Assembly (NCBI GenBank): GCA_000953695.1
Contig: LN554847.1
Coordinates: forward strand, 747,801 to 811,800
DNA from: Aliivibrio wodanis
GTDB taxonomy: Bacteria; Pseudomonadota; Gammaproteobacteria; Enterobacterales; Vibrionaceae
Reading direction: 5' to 3'
DNA: 64,000 nt
In this document: positions 36,034 to 45,225 of the stretch, piece by piece
Layout of the letters: each line of letters begins with the position of its first letter
Position numbering within the stretch: the stretch's first letter is position 1
The notes under the pieces: model-generated
What the model saw: the letters and a program-made list of their open reading frames with translations, nothing else
Told to the model about the DNA's origin: nothing
Database searches by the model: none
Position numbers and translations under genes: made by a program

Positions 36034-36513
36034 TGGCGCGGAAACTTGCAGCAATTCCTGAACATCAATATTGTCAACTTCACGCCCTAAAAGACGTTTA
36101 TAATATATTAGCTGTTCGATTGGAATAACTGGTACCTCAATACCTAAGTAATTTTTAATAACCGACGACGTAAAATCCGTTTTCAGTTCATACCATAAAC
36201 CATTTTCTGATGATCGTATTTTAGAACCAGGAAATAAACCTATTTCAATTTTTTGTGATTTGTAGATTAACTGAAAATATTCAAGATCCCATGAACCTTC
36301 AATATAATGAGTTAGTGGCTTTGAAATATAAGGATTTACTTGTGCGAGGATTTTATCGGCATCCGTTTTATTGATGTAGAGATCAATATCAGCAACTTCA
36401 CGGTTACCACCATGTATTGTTGCAGCAAGCCCGCCAACAATTTGATATGTAATTTGTTCTGATTTCAATATGCTATCTAACCATTCCAATGCCACTTTTA
36501 CTCTATCGCTCAT
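36031..36513 (-). CDS. Nucleotidyltransferase-like protein
   Basis: A 160-aa protein with YQIVGGLAATIHGGNREVAD followed by IDLY: the G-G...D-x-D core of a minimal DNA polymerase-beta-type nucleotidyltransferase (MNT/AbiEii-like). Such proteins are often toxins or antitoxins that modify tRNA or a partner, but no partner is in this cassette; others inactivate aminoglycosides. Start at 36513 with AGAGGT upstream; the longer frame begins in the attC. Confidence 0.72.
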   Translation of the reverse strand: MSDRVKVALEWLDSILKSEQITYQIVGGLAATIHGGNREVADIDLYINKTDADKILAQVNPYISKPLTHYIEGSWDLEYFQLIYKSQKIEIGLFPGSKIRSSENGLWYELKTDFTSSVIKNYLGIEVPVIPIEQLIYYKRLLGREVDNIDVQELLQVSAP

Positions 36514-36545
36514 CCTGAGACCTCTATTTACTTGACCGTGCGCCA

Positions 36546-36666
36546 TAACGCCTGCATAACACGTTTACTACTATGCAGATCAAGTTGAATTTTACCGCCA
36601 TAAACACAAAAACCAAAGGCAAACTGACAATGCCGAGTGTAGCAAATCGTGTTGATGCATTTGTTA
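36546..36666 (-). repeat. attC site 21, mixed arms
   Basis: ACTAC on the left, GTAGC on the right; the left half matches one attC family and the right half another. Supplies the stop of the IS30-truncated GNAT. Confidence 0.9.
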
Positions 36667-37257
36667 GCTGCGCCTTTCCAGTTTGAATAACAAACCAGCT
36701 TTTACGGCCAACCACTCACTATTAATTATCGAAAATACAACGGTATCTCGATAGCTACCATCTGCCATTTGTTGGTGATTTCTAATTACACCGTCCTGCT
36801 TTGCGCCCAAACGAGCGATTGCATTACGTGAAGCGTGATTATGCCAATGAGTTCTAAACTCAACTGCGATTGCTGAGAGGTTTTCAAATGCATGAGAAAG
36901 AAGAAGGAACTTACATTCGGTATTTACTGATGTTTTCTGGTGGCTTTTCGCATACCACGTATAACCGATTTCTACCCGTTTATTCACACAATCAGCGTGG
37001 CATAAACGAGTTGTACCAATTATGGTTTGAGTTTCATTATCAATGACAGAAAAAACCAAAGAACGGCCAGCATCTTGTTCGCTTAAAGCCAATTCAATAT
37101 AACCGTTTACAGTCTCTTTATTTGGTATTTTCGTATACCATAAGTCCCAAAGTTCACCATCAGAAGCCGCTTCAACAAGAGCTGACGCATGCTCTAGTTG
37201 TAGTGGAATTAATGTGACTATTTTCCCTTTAAGCTCCGTACCTGAGAGCCATTTCTC
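36664..37257 (-). pseudogene. GNAT acetyltransferase gene cut at its 5' end by IS30
   Basis: Codes for ~197 residues of a RimJ-like GNAT (LKGKIVTLIPLQLEHASALV; FENLSAIAVEFRTHWHNHAS; ARLGAKQDG). The sequence runs into the IS30 end with the start codon missing; related proteins begin only a few residues further upstream. A GTG inside the IS30 terminus is in frame and could serve as a substitute start. Confidence 0.75.
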
Positions 37258-38309
37258 GCTAGATCGTAACAATAACCGACACACGCTTACCGCTTAAAAA
37301 CTCACTCGGACTCAGAAAATTTAATGCCTTTCTAGGTCTCGAATTAATCAAAAACTCTGCCTGTTTACCTCTTTTGCAGCAAGTTCTCCAATGGCCATTC
37401 CTTTGGGAAAAAACGCCTTAGTAAACCATTGGTATTTTCATTCAAACCTCGTTGCCAGGAATGGTAAGGTTTAGCAAAATAAATGTCACAGTTCAGATGC
37501 TTAGCTATCTTAGCATGACCCGCAAACTCTCCGCCATTATCAAATGTGATTGTTTTGCAAAGTTCTTTAAAGGGCTTCATCATGCGATTTATCCCACGAG
37601 TGACTGCTTTTTTAGACTTGCTACGTACTTTGCAAGTAACTAATAGCTTAGATACTCGCTCTACCATAGTGACTAAATACCCATCTTGACCATAAACAGT
37701 ATCACCTTCCCAGTGGCCAATTTCTGAGTTATCGTCAACAATAGCAGGCCGGAGAGAGATATCAGCGCGGTTGGGAATTAGTCTTGCTCCAGCTTCTACA
37801 CCTTTACGCTGTTTGTATTTTTTACCTTTTCGAGCAAGCATTCTTTGCCAATGCTCTCTTTTAACTACATTGTAAATAGTACTGCAACATATTGTATTTT
37901 CTATTTTTTCTTTATGCATTCGTCCAGATATTTGCTCTGGGCTCCAACCAAGTTGTAGGTATATTTGAATTATTTTCTTATTCTTTTGGCCACACTTTGT
38001 GTGCTTAATTGAAAGTGTTCTTTTTTGAAAAGCATGTTTATGCGCTTGCTCGGCAGAATAACTTCCAACAGGACAGCGTCGTAATTCCCTTGAAATGGAG
38101 CCATTGCTCCGTTTTAATTTTTGTCCTATTTCCCGAGCAGAAATACTATGTGTATTCCAAGCTTCAATCTGGTATCTTTCACTTAGTGTCAGTTGCTTAT
38201 ATTGGTGTCCCATGTGGTTACCTTAGTTGATTGTGTGAGAGCTTGAAGCTTATAGGCAACTGACTCTCTAATCTATACCAAAGTGTGTCGGTTATTCTTG
38301 GGATCTAGG
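37258..38309 (-). mobile_element. IS30-family element, copy 1
   Basis: 1,052 bp, ends GCTAGATC and GATCTAGG with ATAACCGACACAC inside each terminal repeat. Two bases shorter than the other three copies (1,054 bp). The flanks (CTC and GTT) do not match, and both neighbours are truncated, so DNA was lost next to this copy. Confidence 0.92.
37259..38213 (-). pseudogene. IS30 transposase, frameshifted
   Basis: Identical to the intact 318-aa IS30 transposases except for two single-base deletions near 37369 and 37397. The frame is lost after ...RRFFPKEW, removing the last ~40 residues including LINSRPRKALNFLSPSEF. Probably inactive. Confidence 0.88.
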
Positions 38310-38413
38310 GTTTACTACTATACAGAACAAGCTGAATTTTACCGCCATAAACACCGAAACTAAAGACAAACCTACAATGCCGAATGTAGTAAATCGTGTT
38401 GATGCGATTGTTA
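38310..38413 (-). repeat. attC site 22, left end removed
   Basis: Starts at GTTTACTAC directly at the IS30 end, so TAACGCCTGCATAACAC is missing. Otherwise equals site 6. Belongs to toxin-antitoxin copy 2, which can no longer be excised normally from its left side. Confidence 0.9.
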
Positions 38414-38422
38414 TGGCGCAAC

Positions 38423-38451
38423 TTGCGACAACCGTAGTAATATACTACAAT
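38423..38451 (+). promoter_or_regulatory. Promoter/operator of toxin-antitoxin copy 2
   Basis: TTGCGA-17-TACAAT with GTAGT/ACTAC operator arms, identical to copy 1. Confidence 0.6.
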
Positions 38452-38483
38452 AATGAAAATTAACTTTAAATAGGATACTTACA

Positions 38484-38705
38484 ATGGCTACAGCAAGCAT
38501 CAGATTAGACCAAGACCTTGTGCAAAAAGCTACTATTATGGCTAAAGCATTCAGTCGCACCGCACCAAAACAAATTGAACACTGGGCTAAAATTGGTGAA
38601 ATGATGGAAGATAACCCAGAACTATCATATGAGTTTGTAAAACAAGCAATTATTGCCAAAGCTGAAAAAGAAGCAGGAAAATTGGAGAGCTATAGTTTTG
38701 GCTAA
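38484..38705 (+). CDS. ParD-like antitoxin, copy 2
   Basis: Protein identical to copy 1 (73 aa). The promoter-proximal GAAAATTAAC variant is shared with copy 5, making copies 2 and 5 closest relatives. Confidence 0.85.
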   Translation: MATASIRLDQDLVQKATIMAKAFSRTAPKQIEHWAKIGEMMEDNPELSYEFVKQAIIAKAEKEAGKLESYSFG

Positions 38706-38988
38706 TATAACTCAAATTTTACAGACACCTACATTTAAGAAAGCAGTAAAAAAGTTACATAAAAATCAAAAGACGGATCTTGATAATGCAATTAAAGAAT
38801 TAATGAAAGAGCCATTATTAGGAGAGCAAAAGAAAGGTGACTTGTCATTTTTACGTGTCCATAAATTCAAAATGGTTAAGCAATTAACACTGCTTGGTTA
38901 CAGTTACGAAGATGGCACGGTCACCCTTGAGCTAATGGCATTAGGATCTCATGAAAATTTTTACCGTGATGTTAAAAATATCTTCTGA
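38698..38988 (+). CDS. RelE/ParE-family toxin, copy 2
   Basis: Protein identical to copy 1, with TTG start overlapping the antitoxin. It has one silent change (GAGCTAATG) shared with copy 5. Confidence 0.82.
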   Translation: MANITQILQTPTFKKAVKKLHKNQKTDLDNAIKELMKEPLLGEQKKGDLSFLRVHKFKMVKQLTLLGYSYEDGTVTLELMALGSHENFYRDVKNIF

Positions 38989-38992
38989 GCCA

Positions 38993-39092
38993 TAACGCCG
39001 CAATAACACGTGCGAACGCTTTAATTACCAAACCAATTATACTCTAAACCGCGAATGCCGAATGTAATAGCATCGTGTTGATTGCTTTGTTA
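38993..39092 (-). repeat. attC site 23, short aberrant form
   Basis: Only 100 bp, type II ends (GCCGCAAT and GATTGCTTTGTTA), but the arm reads CACGTGCGAACG on the left and GTAATAGCATCG on the right, unlike all others. Belongs to non-coding cassette copy 2. Confidence 0.85.
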
Positions 39093-39554
39093 TACGAGCC
39101 TTGCTTTCGCTCCGATAAAATTGGTAAAGAACTGATTTACCAAGATTTACTGTAAACTGAGTTTAATTAGACTGGCTCAATTAAGCGAGCAAAATATCAT
39201 TTCAACGGCAATAACTGTGAAACGAAAAAATCCCTTTTTCTTACACCATTTGTACGAATTGGTTTCAGCCAGTTTTGAGCTAATAAACCAAATATCCTAA
39301 CCACAATTGGGATTGAAAATGCTGAGAGGAAAACACTGATGCAGACCAAAATGAGGCATAACCAAAGAACAATTGAAGCGTAAATTAGCCGCTGAAACGC
39401 CTGAATTTGGGGCAATAATAATTCAATGCCGAACTTGATGAAACGAATACCAAAAGGCTACAAAGAAAAAGGAAAACCACCCTACTTTTACGCCTAAAAA
39501 ACTAATGGTTCAATCGCTGAACTGAACCAAAAAAACGCATTCTCAGAGTTCGTA
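39093..39554. other. ORF-less cassette payload, copy 2
   Basis: Second copy of the 460-bp payload. The first ~30 bases differ (GAGCCTTGCTTTCGCTCC) and indels break the short frames seen in copy 1. The TTGGTAAA/TTTACCAA hairpin is kept. Confidence 0.6.
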
Positions 39555-39675
39555 TAACGCCTGCATAACACGTTTGCTACCATACAGACTTAGCTGAATT
39601 TTACTGCCTTAATCACTGAAACTAAAGGTAAACCGACAACGCCGAATGTAGCAAATCGTGTTGATGCATTTGTTA
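39555..39675 (-). repeat. attC site 24
   Basis: Arm pair GCTAC/GTAGC, ends GCCTGCAT and GATGCATTTGTTA. Belongs to the 48-aa membrane peptide cassette. Confidence 0.93.
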
Positions 39676-39797
39676 TAACCATCTGATAATGTTACTGAAA
39701 CCGTAACTGTTTACCTTCAACATTATAATCACTACCTTGATCATCTTATTTCCAGCAAGTCATGCTCTTTGGCACCGATAACTATCACTTATTTGCT

Positions 39798-39944
39798 TTA
39801 TTTTTTCTTCGTAACAATAACGTAATTAATTAGAGTTAATCCAATGACAAAACACCAAAATTGTAAGCTAGGTAGCACCGTTGAAACAGATCCAACAAGT
39901 AAACCAGAACCAAGCCCAATTGCAATTTTTTGAAGAGTTGTCAT
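39798..39944 (-). CDS. Small membrane peptide (48 aa)
   Basis: A short gene reading MTTLQKIAIGLGSGLLVGSV and ending VIVTKKK. Two hydrophobic stretches (~6-24, 27-43) with a basic C-terminus suggest a small inner-membrane peptide. AGGAC lies about ten bases upstream. It is the only credible frame in its cassette (39676-40072); function unknown. Confidence 0.6.
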   Translation of the reverse strand: MTTLQKIAIGLGSGLLVGSVSTVLPSLQFWCFVIGLTLINYVIVTKKK

Positions 39945-40072
39945 TTTCAAAGTCCTTTTTTATTCAATGATTACTAAATAGCTACAATCTATAGTATGAA
40001 ATCAATTCTACCTTAACCATCACTTAAACTATTAATATTTAAGTGTATTTGAGAACTATCTCACCTAGGTTA

Positions 40073-40191
40073 TAACGCCTGCATAACACGTTTGCTATCA
40101 TGCAGATTAAGCCCAAATTTACCACTTAACACGGTAAACTAAAAGAAACCTGGAATGCCGAATGTAGCAAATCGTGTTGATGCATTTGTTA
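40073..40191 (-). repeat. attC site 25
   Basis: Arm GCTAT on the left (one change) with GTAGC, ends GCCTGCAT and GATGCATTTGTTA. Supplies the stop of the 201-aa hypothetical gene. Confidence 0.92.
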
Positions 40192-40794
40192 TATTTCACT
40201 TTCGATCAACTGCGAAATTATTAAGTTTGCATTCTCTTTATTTACTATTGGACCCACAGTGGATATTATATACTCACTTAAAAGCAATACAGTATCTATC
40301 AGCTTAAGAGTAAATGTAATGAATGCTCTTTGATCGGGAACATAATATACAGAAAAGCTCTCATTCTCGTACAAATGATTATGCAAATTGCATTTGTGAT
40401 TAATACAAGATTCAAGTAATCCGAAACTAATCATTATTCGTTGGGAATCTAAAGGAATATTCTCTCTAAAACCCTCAGGGGTTTCTGCAATAAGCTGTTC
40501 AATTGCAATATCATCTAAATGCCCACACATGGCATTTCTTATTGCTGAAATATCATCAATATAAGGCTTTATACAATCCCAAGCGTCGACCATATCTGAA
40601 TTATCTTTCCAGAAAAACTGGAATCTCTGATTATCAATAAAGTTCTTCAATTCAATATAAGTAAAGCGAACCAAGTTTAGATATGTTGGCTCAAAACTAA
40701 AATTATCCTTTCCCACAATATCTAGCATTTTACGATTAAAATCTAAGCTTGTATTTATAGTTACTGCTTTTACATATTCTGTTCGATAATCCAT
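40189..40794 (-). CDS. Hypothetical cassette protein
   Basis: 201 aa, soluble, largely helical in appearance (e.g. FTYIELKNFIDNQRFQFFWK), no motif recognised; the AIRNAMCGH segment resembles helical HEPN-like bundles but lacks the full RxxxxH spacing, so I do not assign it. Start at 40794 with GAGAGAG upstream; the longer frame starts inside an attC. Confidence 0.6.
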   Translation of the reverse strand: MDYRTEYVKAVTINTSLDFNRKMLDIVGKDNFSFEPTYLNLVRFTYIELKNFIDNQRFQFFWKDNSDMVDAWDCIKPYIDDISAIRNAMCGHLDDIAIEQLIAETPEGFRENIPLDSQRIMISFGLLESCINHKCNLHNHLYENESFSVYYVPDQRAFITFTLKLIDTVLLLSEYIISTVGPIVNKENANLIISQLIESEI

Positions 40795-40812
40795 AATTCT
40801 CTCTCTGAAATA

Positions 40813-40933
40813 TAACGCCTGCATAACACGTTTGCTACCATACAGACCTAGCTGAATTTTACCGCCTTAATCACTGAAACTAAAGGCAAACTGACAACGC
40901 CGAGTGTAGCAAATCGTGTTGATGCATTTGTTA
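40813..40933 (-). repeat. attC site 26
   Basis: Arm pair GCTAC/GTAGC, ends GCCTGCAT and GATGCATTTGTTA. Belongs to non-coding cassette copy 3. Confidence 0.93.
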
Positions 40934-41394
40934 CACGATCTTTGTCAACGCTTCTATTAACTTGGTAAAGAATTGATTTACCAAGATTTACTGTAAACTG
41001 AGTTTAATTAGACTGGCTCAATTAAGCGAGCAAAATATCACTTCAACGGCAATAACTGTGAAACGAAACAATCCCTTTTTCTTGCACCATTTGTACGATT
41101 TGGCTTCAGCTAATTTGGAACTGATAAACCAAATACCCTAGCCACAATTGGGATTGAAAATGCTGCGAGCAAAACACTGATGCTGACCGAAATGAGGCAA
41201 AACCATGAACAATTGAAGCGTGAATTGGTTTCTGAAATCCATGAACTTTTGGCAATAATGGTAAATTGCCGAACCTGATAAAGCGAATATTAAAAGGCAA
41301 CAAAGAAAAAGGAAATCCACCCTACTTTCACGCCTAAAAAACTAATGGCTCAATCGCTGAACTGAGCCAAAAAACTGCGATCTTAGAGTTCGTG
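40934..41394. other. ORF-less cassette payload, copy 3
   Basis: Third copy. The hairpin CTTGGTAAA/TTTACCAAG is perfect here (9 bp), and GGCTCA/TGAGCC is kept near the end. Frames found in copies 1 and 2 are interrupted. Confidence 0.6.
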
Positions 41395-41515
41395 TAACGC
41401 CTGCATAACACGTTTACTACTATACAGACTTAGCTGAATTTTAACGCCTTAATCACTGAAACTAAAGGCAAACTGACAACGCCGAGTGTAGAAAATCGTG
41501 TTGATGCATTTGTTA
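41395..41515 (-). repeat. attC site 27
   Basis: Arm pair ACTAC/GTAGA (one mismatch), ends GCCTGCAT and GATGCATTTGTTA. Belongs to the ASCH cassette. Confidence 0.92.
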
Positions 41516-41521
41516 TATTGC

Positions 41522-41986
41522 CTATTGATAAACGACATGAAATCGTTCCAATACAAGAACCATGTCCTCACTAGGCTCAATATTTAACTCTGAACATTCA
41601 GCAGCAAAGAAACGCCAATGAGCTTCACGCCACCATTTTAATGAACGGTCGCCCTCGCCTTCTGCATGAGCAAATTCAGCCGTAACTTCGTTATATTTAC
41701 ACGTTTCAACTGAATCAATTTCAATGATACAAATTGGTTTCCCATTCCAATCAACGACCACTTGTAAATGACCAACGGTTGGCATTGGGTCTTCGCCAGA
41801 TTCATACCAAACGTTTAAACTACAAGTTGCTGTCTTTTGATCAATTCGGATTAATTCCGCACATAAATTGGCATTATGCTCATCAGCACAGAAATAGTCT
41901 GAACTGAATGATTGATATTTTTTACGCTCAGTTTCAGAAAGTGATCTTAGATACTGATTTAAGTAGATTTGAGACTGTTCTTCCAT
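41522..41986 (-). CDS. ASCH-domain protein
   Basis: A 154-aa protein of the ASCH superfamily (RNA-binding beta-barrel related to PUA). Recognisable blocks are KTATCSLNVWYESGEDPMP, VVVDWNGKPICIIEI and FAHAEGEGDRSLKWWREAHW. Some relatives hydrolyse modified nucleosides or act in translation control; the exact role is unknown. Length is normal. Confidence 0.85.
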   Translation of the reverse strand: MEEQSQIYLNQYLRSLSETERKKYQSFSSDYFCADEHNANLCAELIRIDQKTATCSLNVWYESGEDPMPTVGHLQVVVDWNGKPICIIEIDSVETCKYNEVTAEFAHAEGEGDRSLKWWREAHWRFFAAECSELNIEPSEDMVLVLERFHVVYQ

Positions 41987-42013
41987 GAAATCCTCTTAAC
42001 TATTTTCGCAATA

Positions 42014-42134
42014 TAACGCCGCAATAACACGTTTACTACGATATAGACTTAGCTGAATTTTACCGCCTTAATCACTGAAACTAAAGGCAAACCCACAATG
42101 CCGAATGTAGTAAATCGTGTTGATTGCTTTGTTA
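42014..42134 (-). repeat. attC site 28
   Basis: Arm pair ACTAC/GTAGT, type II ends GCCGCAAT and GATTGCTTTGTTA. Supplies the stop of the HigA-like gene. Confidence 0.93.
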
Positions 42135-42560
42135 AACGCAGCCAAAAAACAATGCAGGGCTGATATTATATTTAGAGGAAATAGCTTGAATATGCTCTTT
42201 TGTTAGTTTGCGAGAACCGTTAAGGATCATTGAAACCAAACTTTTACCACCAATTACATCTTTTAGGTCATCAGCTTTAAGTTGATACTGATCCATTAAT
42301 ACACGCAGTGTTGCCACTCCATCATCTAAATTCTCAATACGGGCATTAAACTCTGCAAATTCATCTGCACGGTCTTCCCAACGCTCAATAGATACTTCCA
42401 AAACCTCAATTAATGGTTTGTAAATATCGTATTCTTCAATAAGATCTTCCATTAACTCCAAGGCTTCAGCATATTCTTCTTCTGTTGAAATATGACCAAC
42501 AAAACTAGCCATTGAAAATAATTGTAATGCTGTTGATTTAACTTGATTAAAATTTTTCAT
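42132..42560 (-). CDS. HigA-like antitoxin
   Basis: A 142-aa antitoxin: an acidic N-terminal region (STEEEYAEALELMEDLIEEY) and a C-terminal helix-turn-helix (QLKADDLKDVIGGKSLVSMI, then KLTKEHIQAISSKY). This is the long HigA type. ATG 42560 overlaps the toxin stop (ATGA), so the upstream frame to 42587 is not needed. Confidence 0.87.
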   Translation of the reverse strand: MKNFNQVKSTALQLFSMASFVGHISTEEEYAEALELMEDLIEEYDIYKPLIEVLEVSIERWEDRADEFAEFNARIENLDDGVATLRVLMDQYQLKADDLKDVIGGKSLVSMILNGSRKLTKEHIQAISSKYNISPALFFGCV

Positions 42561-42868
42561 TTCGACTCCTTTGCGTATTTGGCACATAACTTGTCATATT
42601 CTGCGTGAGGAACAATATGCTTAACAAACATTCTATTATCTCGAAATTCGATAAAGGTCATTAATCGTAAATTATTCCCACCGATATCAAGAACATACCA
42701 TTTATCTTTATACTTAAAGTTATCTAAGCTTGGGTAAACATTTTTCATATCCAGTGGATTTGAAAAGTTATTATTTTTTAATGATTTATATAGCGCATCA
42801 ATTGCCGCAGCATCATTCGGATACTTTTTCGCTGCATCACTAAATGGTTTTCTTGATATTACGTGCAT
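42557..42868 (-). CDS. HigB-like mRNA interferase toxin
   Basis: A 103-aa toxin of the HigB type (PF09907-like): ISRKPFSDAAKKYPND, YPSLDNFKYKDKWYVLDIGG, NNLRLMTFIEFRDNRMFVKH. Toxin precedes antitoxin, as in higBA. Start at 42868 with AGAGGTG upstream; the longer frame lacks a ribosome site. Confidence 0.87.
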   Translation of the reverse strand: MHVISRKPFSDAAKKYPNDAAAIDALYKSLKNNNFSNPLDMKNVYPSLDNFKYKDKWYVLDIGGNNLRLMTFIEFRDNRMFVKHIVPHAEYDKLCAKYAKESK

Positions 42869-42947
42869 AAACACCTCTAAGTTCACTATATGTGAATATA
42901 GCACCTACAAACCAAGTTCACAAGCTGTGAATTTACAAAGAAGCGTT

Positions 42948-43068
42948 TAACGCCTGCATAACACGTTTGCTACGATACAGACTTAGCTGAATTTTACTGC
43001 CTTAATCACTGAAACTAAAGACAAACTGACAATGCCGAGTGTAGAAAATCGTGTTGATGCATTTGTTA
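42948..43068 (-). repeat. attC site 29
   Basis: Arm pair GCTAC/GTAGA (one mismatch), ends GCCTGCAT and GATGCATTTGTTA. Belongs to non-coding cassette copy 4. Confidence 0.92.
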
Positions 43069-43449
43069 CACGATCTTTGTCAACGCTTCGCTTTAATTGG
43101 TAAAGAACTGATTTACCAAGATTTACTGTAAACTAAGTTTAATTAGACTGGCTCAATTTAGCGAGCAAAATATCACTTCAACAGCAATAACTGTGAAACG
43201 AAACAATCCTTTTTCTTACACCATTTGTACGATTTGGTTTCAGCTAGTTTGGAACTGATAAACCAAATATCCTAACCACAATTGGGATTGAAAATGCTGA
43301 GAGCAAAACACTGATGCTGGATAAAATGAGGCATAACCAAAGAACAATTGAAGCGTAAATTAGCCTCTGAAACGCCTGAATTTGGGGCAATAATTATTCA
43401 ATGCCGAACCTAATGAAATGAAAACTAAAAGGAAATAAAGAAGAAGGAA
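43069..43449. other. ORF-less cassette payload, copy 4, truncated
   Basis: First ~380 bp of the repeated payload. The last ~80 bp and the attC of the next cassette are gone, replaced by IS30. The first hairpin is kept. Confidence 0.65.
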
Positions 43450-44503
43450 GCTAGATCGTAACAATAACCGACACACGCTTACCGCTTAAAAACTCACTCG
43501 GACTCAGAAAATTTAATGCCTTTCTAGGTCTCGAATTAATCAAAAACTCTGCCTGTTTAACCTCTTTTGCAGCAAGTTCTCCAATGGCCATTCCCTTTGG
43601 GAAAAAACGCCTTAGTAAACCATTGGTATTTTCATTCAAACCTCGTTGCCAGGAATGGTAAGGTTTAGCAAAATAAATGTCACAGTTCAGATGCTTAGCT
43701 ATCTTAGCATGACCCGCAAACTCTCCGCCATTATCAAATGTGATTGTTTTGCAAAGTTCTTTAAAGGGCTTCATCATGCGATTTATCCCACGAGTGACTG
43801 CTTTTTTAGACTTGCTACGTACTTTGCAAGTAACTAATAGCTTAGATACTCGCTCTACCATAGTGACTAAATACCCATCTTGACCATAAACAGTATCACC
43901 TTCCCAGTGGCCAATTTCTGAGTTATCGTCAACAATAGCAGGCCGGAGAGAGATATCAGCGCGGTTGGGAATTAGTCTTGCTCCAGCTTCTACACCTTTA
44001 CGCTGTTTGTATTTTTTACCTTTTCGAGCAAGCATTCTTTGCCAATGCTCTCTTTTAACTACATTGTAAATAGTACTGCAACATATTGTATTTTCTATTT
44101 TTTCTTTATGCATTCGTCCAGATATTTGCTCTGGGCTCCAACCAAGTTGTAGGTATATTTGAATTATTTTCTTATTCTTTTGGCCACACTTTGTGTGCTT
44201 AATTGAAAGTGTTCTTTTTTGAAAAGCATGTTTATGCGCTTGCTCGGCAGAATAACTTCCAACAGGACAGCGTCGTAATTCCCTTGAAATGGAGCCATTG
44301 CTCCGTTTTAATTTTTGTCCTATTTCCCGAGCAGAAATACTATGTGTATTCCAAGCTTCAATCTGGTATCTTTCACTTAGTGTCAGTTGCTTATATTGGT
44401 GTCCCATGTGGTTACCTTAGTTGATTGTGTGAGAGCTTGAAGCTTATAGGCAACTGACTCTCTAATCTATACCAAAGTGTGTCGGTTATTCTTGGGATCT
44501 AGG
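43450..44503 (-). mobile_element. IS30-family element, copy 2
   Basis: 1,054 bp with intact ends. Both flanks read GAA, but the left flank is a non-coding cassette and the right flank is the inside of a toxin gene, so they were not contiguous before; the match is probably chance after a deletion. Confidence 0.92.
43451..44407 (-). CDS. IS30-family transposase, copy 2
   Basis: 318 aa, intact. N-terminal helix-turn-helix (QLTLSERYQIEAWNTHSIS, SNGSISRELRR), then the DDE core with HWEGDTVYG, TFDNGGEFAGH and YHSWQRGLNENTNGLLRR. The stop codon lies in the terminal inverted repeat. Confidence 0.93.
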   Translation of the reverse strand: MGHQYKQLTLSERYQIEAWNTHSISAREIGQKLKRSNGSISRELRRCPVGSYSAEQAHKHAFQKRTLSIKHTKCGQKNKKIIQIYLQLGWSPEQISGRMHKEKIENTICCSTIYNVVKREHWQRMLARKGKKYKQRKGVEAGARLIPNRADISLRPAIVDDNSEIGHWEGDTVYGQDGYLVTMVERVSKLLVTCKVRSKSKKAVTRGINRMMKPFKELCKTITFDNGGEFAGHAKIAKHLNCDIYFAKPYHSWQRGLNENTNGLLRRFFPKGMAIGELAAKEVKQAEFLINSRPRKALNFLSPSEFLSGKRVSVIVTI

Positions 44504-44753
44504 GAACAACTAAGTTATCACCATCAAAAAAGCCTAATAAACGAAATATATTCCCACCAACTTGTACTCTCACTTCCCAGATATTGTCAGTATTAACCAG
44601 TTTTTTAAGGTAAGTCGTTGGGATCTTGTCCAATTCTTCAATTAACTGAAGCACCCAAGCTACTTTCTGCGCTTGCTTACCCGAAAGTGAATCTAAAAAT
44701 TCAGCTATCGGACATTTACCGTCTTCGGTAGTATAAAAATCAATATTTCTCAT
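44504..44753 (-). pseudogene. RelE/HigB-type toxin truncated by IS30
   Basis: The first ~83 codons are identical to the complete toxin at 54005-54349 (MRNIDFYTTEDGKCPIAEFL...). The C-terminal 30 residues and the whole antitoxin gene are missing. A toxin fragment without antitoxin is presumably inactive. Confidence 0.85.
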
Positions 44754-44812
44754 ACATAAAGGTTAACATCAATGTGAACTTTTGCAAGCTGGAATTTTTC
44801 GCTTTGTACAGT

Positions 44813-44933
44813 TAACGCCTGCATAACACGTTTACTACTATACAGATCAAGCTGAATTTTACCGCTATAAACACCGAAACTAAAGACAAACCTACAATGC
44901 CGAATGTAGTAAATCGTGTTGATGCGATTGTTA
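44813..44933 (-). repeat. attC site 30
   Basis: Arm pair ACTAC/GTAGT, ends GCCTGCAT and GATGCGATTGTTA. Differs from site 6 by ACAGATCAAG and CGCTATAAAC; identical to site 37. Belongs to toxin-antitoxin copy 3. Confidence 0.93.
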
Positions 44934-44942
44934 TGGCGCAAC

Positions 44943-44971
44943 TTGCGACAACCGTAGCAATATACTACAAT
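44943..44971 (+). promoter_or_regulatory. Promoter/operator of toxin-antitoxin copy 3
   Basis: TTGCGA-17-TACAAT, but the left operator arm reads GTAGC instead of GTAGT, breaking one pair of the inverted repeat. Confidence 0.55.
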
Positions 44972-45003
44972 AATGAAAATCAACTTTAAATAGGATACTT
45001 ACA

Positions 45004-45225
45004 ATGGCTACAGCAAGCATCAGATTAGACCAAGACCTTGTGCAAAAAGCTACTATTATGGCTAAAGCATTCAGTCGCACCGCACCAAAACAAATTGAAC
45101 ACTGGGCTAAAATTGGTGAAATGATGGAAGATAACCCAGAACTATCATATGAGTTTGTAAAACAAGCAATTATTGCCAAAGCTGAAAAAGAAGCAGGAAA
45201 ATTGGAGAGCTATAGTTTTGGCTAA
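45004..45225 (+). CDS. ParD-like antitoxin, copy 3
   Basis: Protein identical to copy 1. Upstream operator variant shared only with copy 4. Confidence 0.85.
   Translation: MATASIRLDQDLVQKATIMAKAFSRTAPKQIEHWAKIGEMMEDNPELSYEFVKQAIIAKAEKEAGKLESYSFG

Noticed and set aside
38009-38230. 73-aa and 63-aa frames opposite the IS30 transposase
   Set aside because: Antisense shadows of the transposase present wherever the IS30 element is.
43447-44506. GAA on both sides of IS30 copy 2 as a genuine target duplication
   Set aside because: The two flanks belong to the insides of different cassettes that would have been separated by at least one attC and part of a toxin-antitoxin pair, so the 3-bp match is likely chance.
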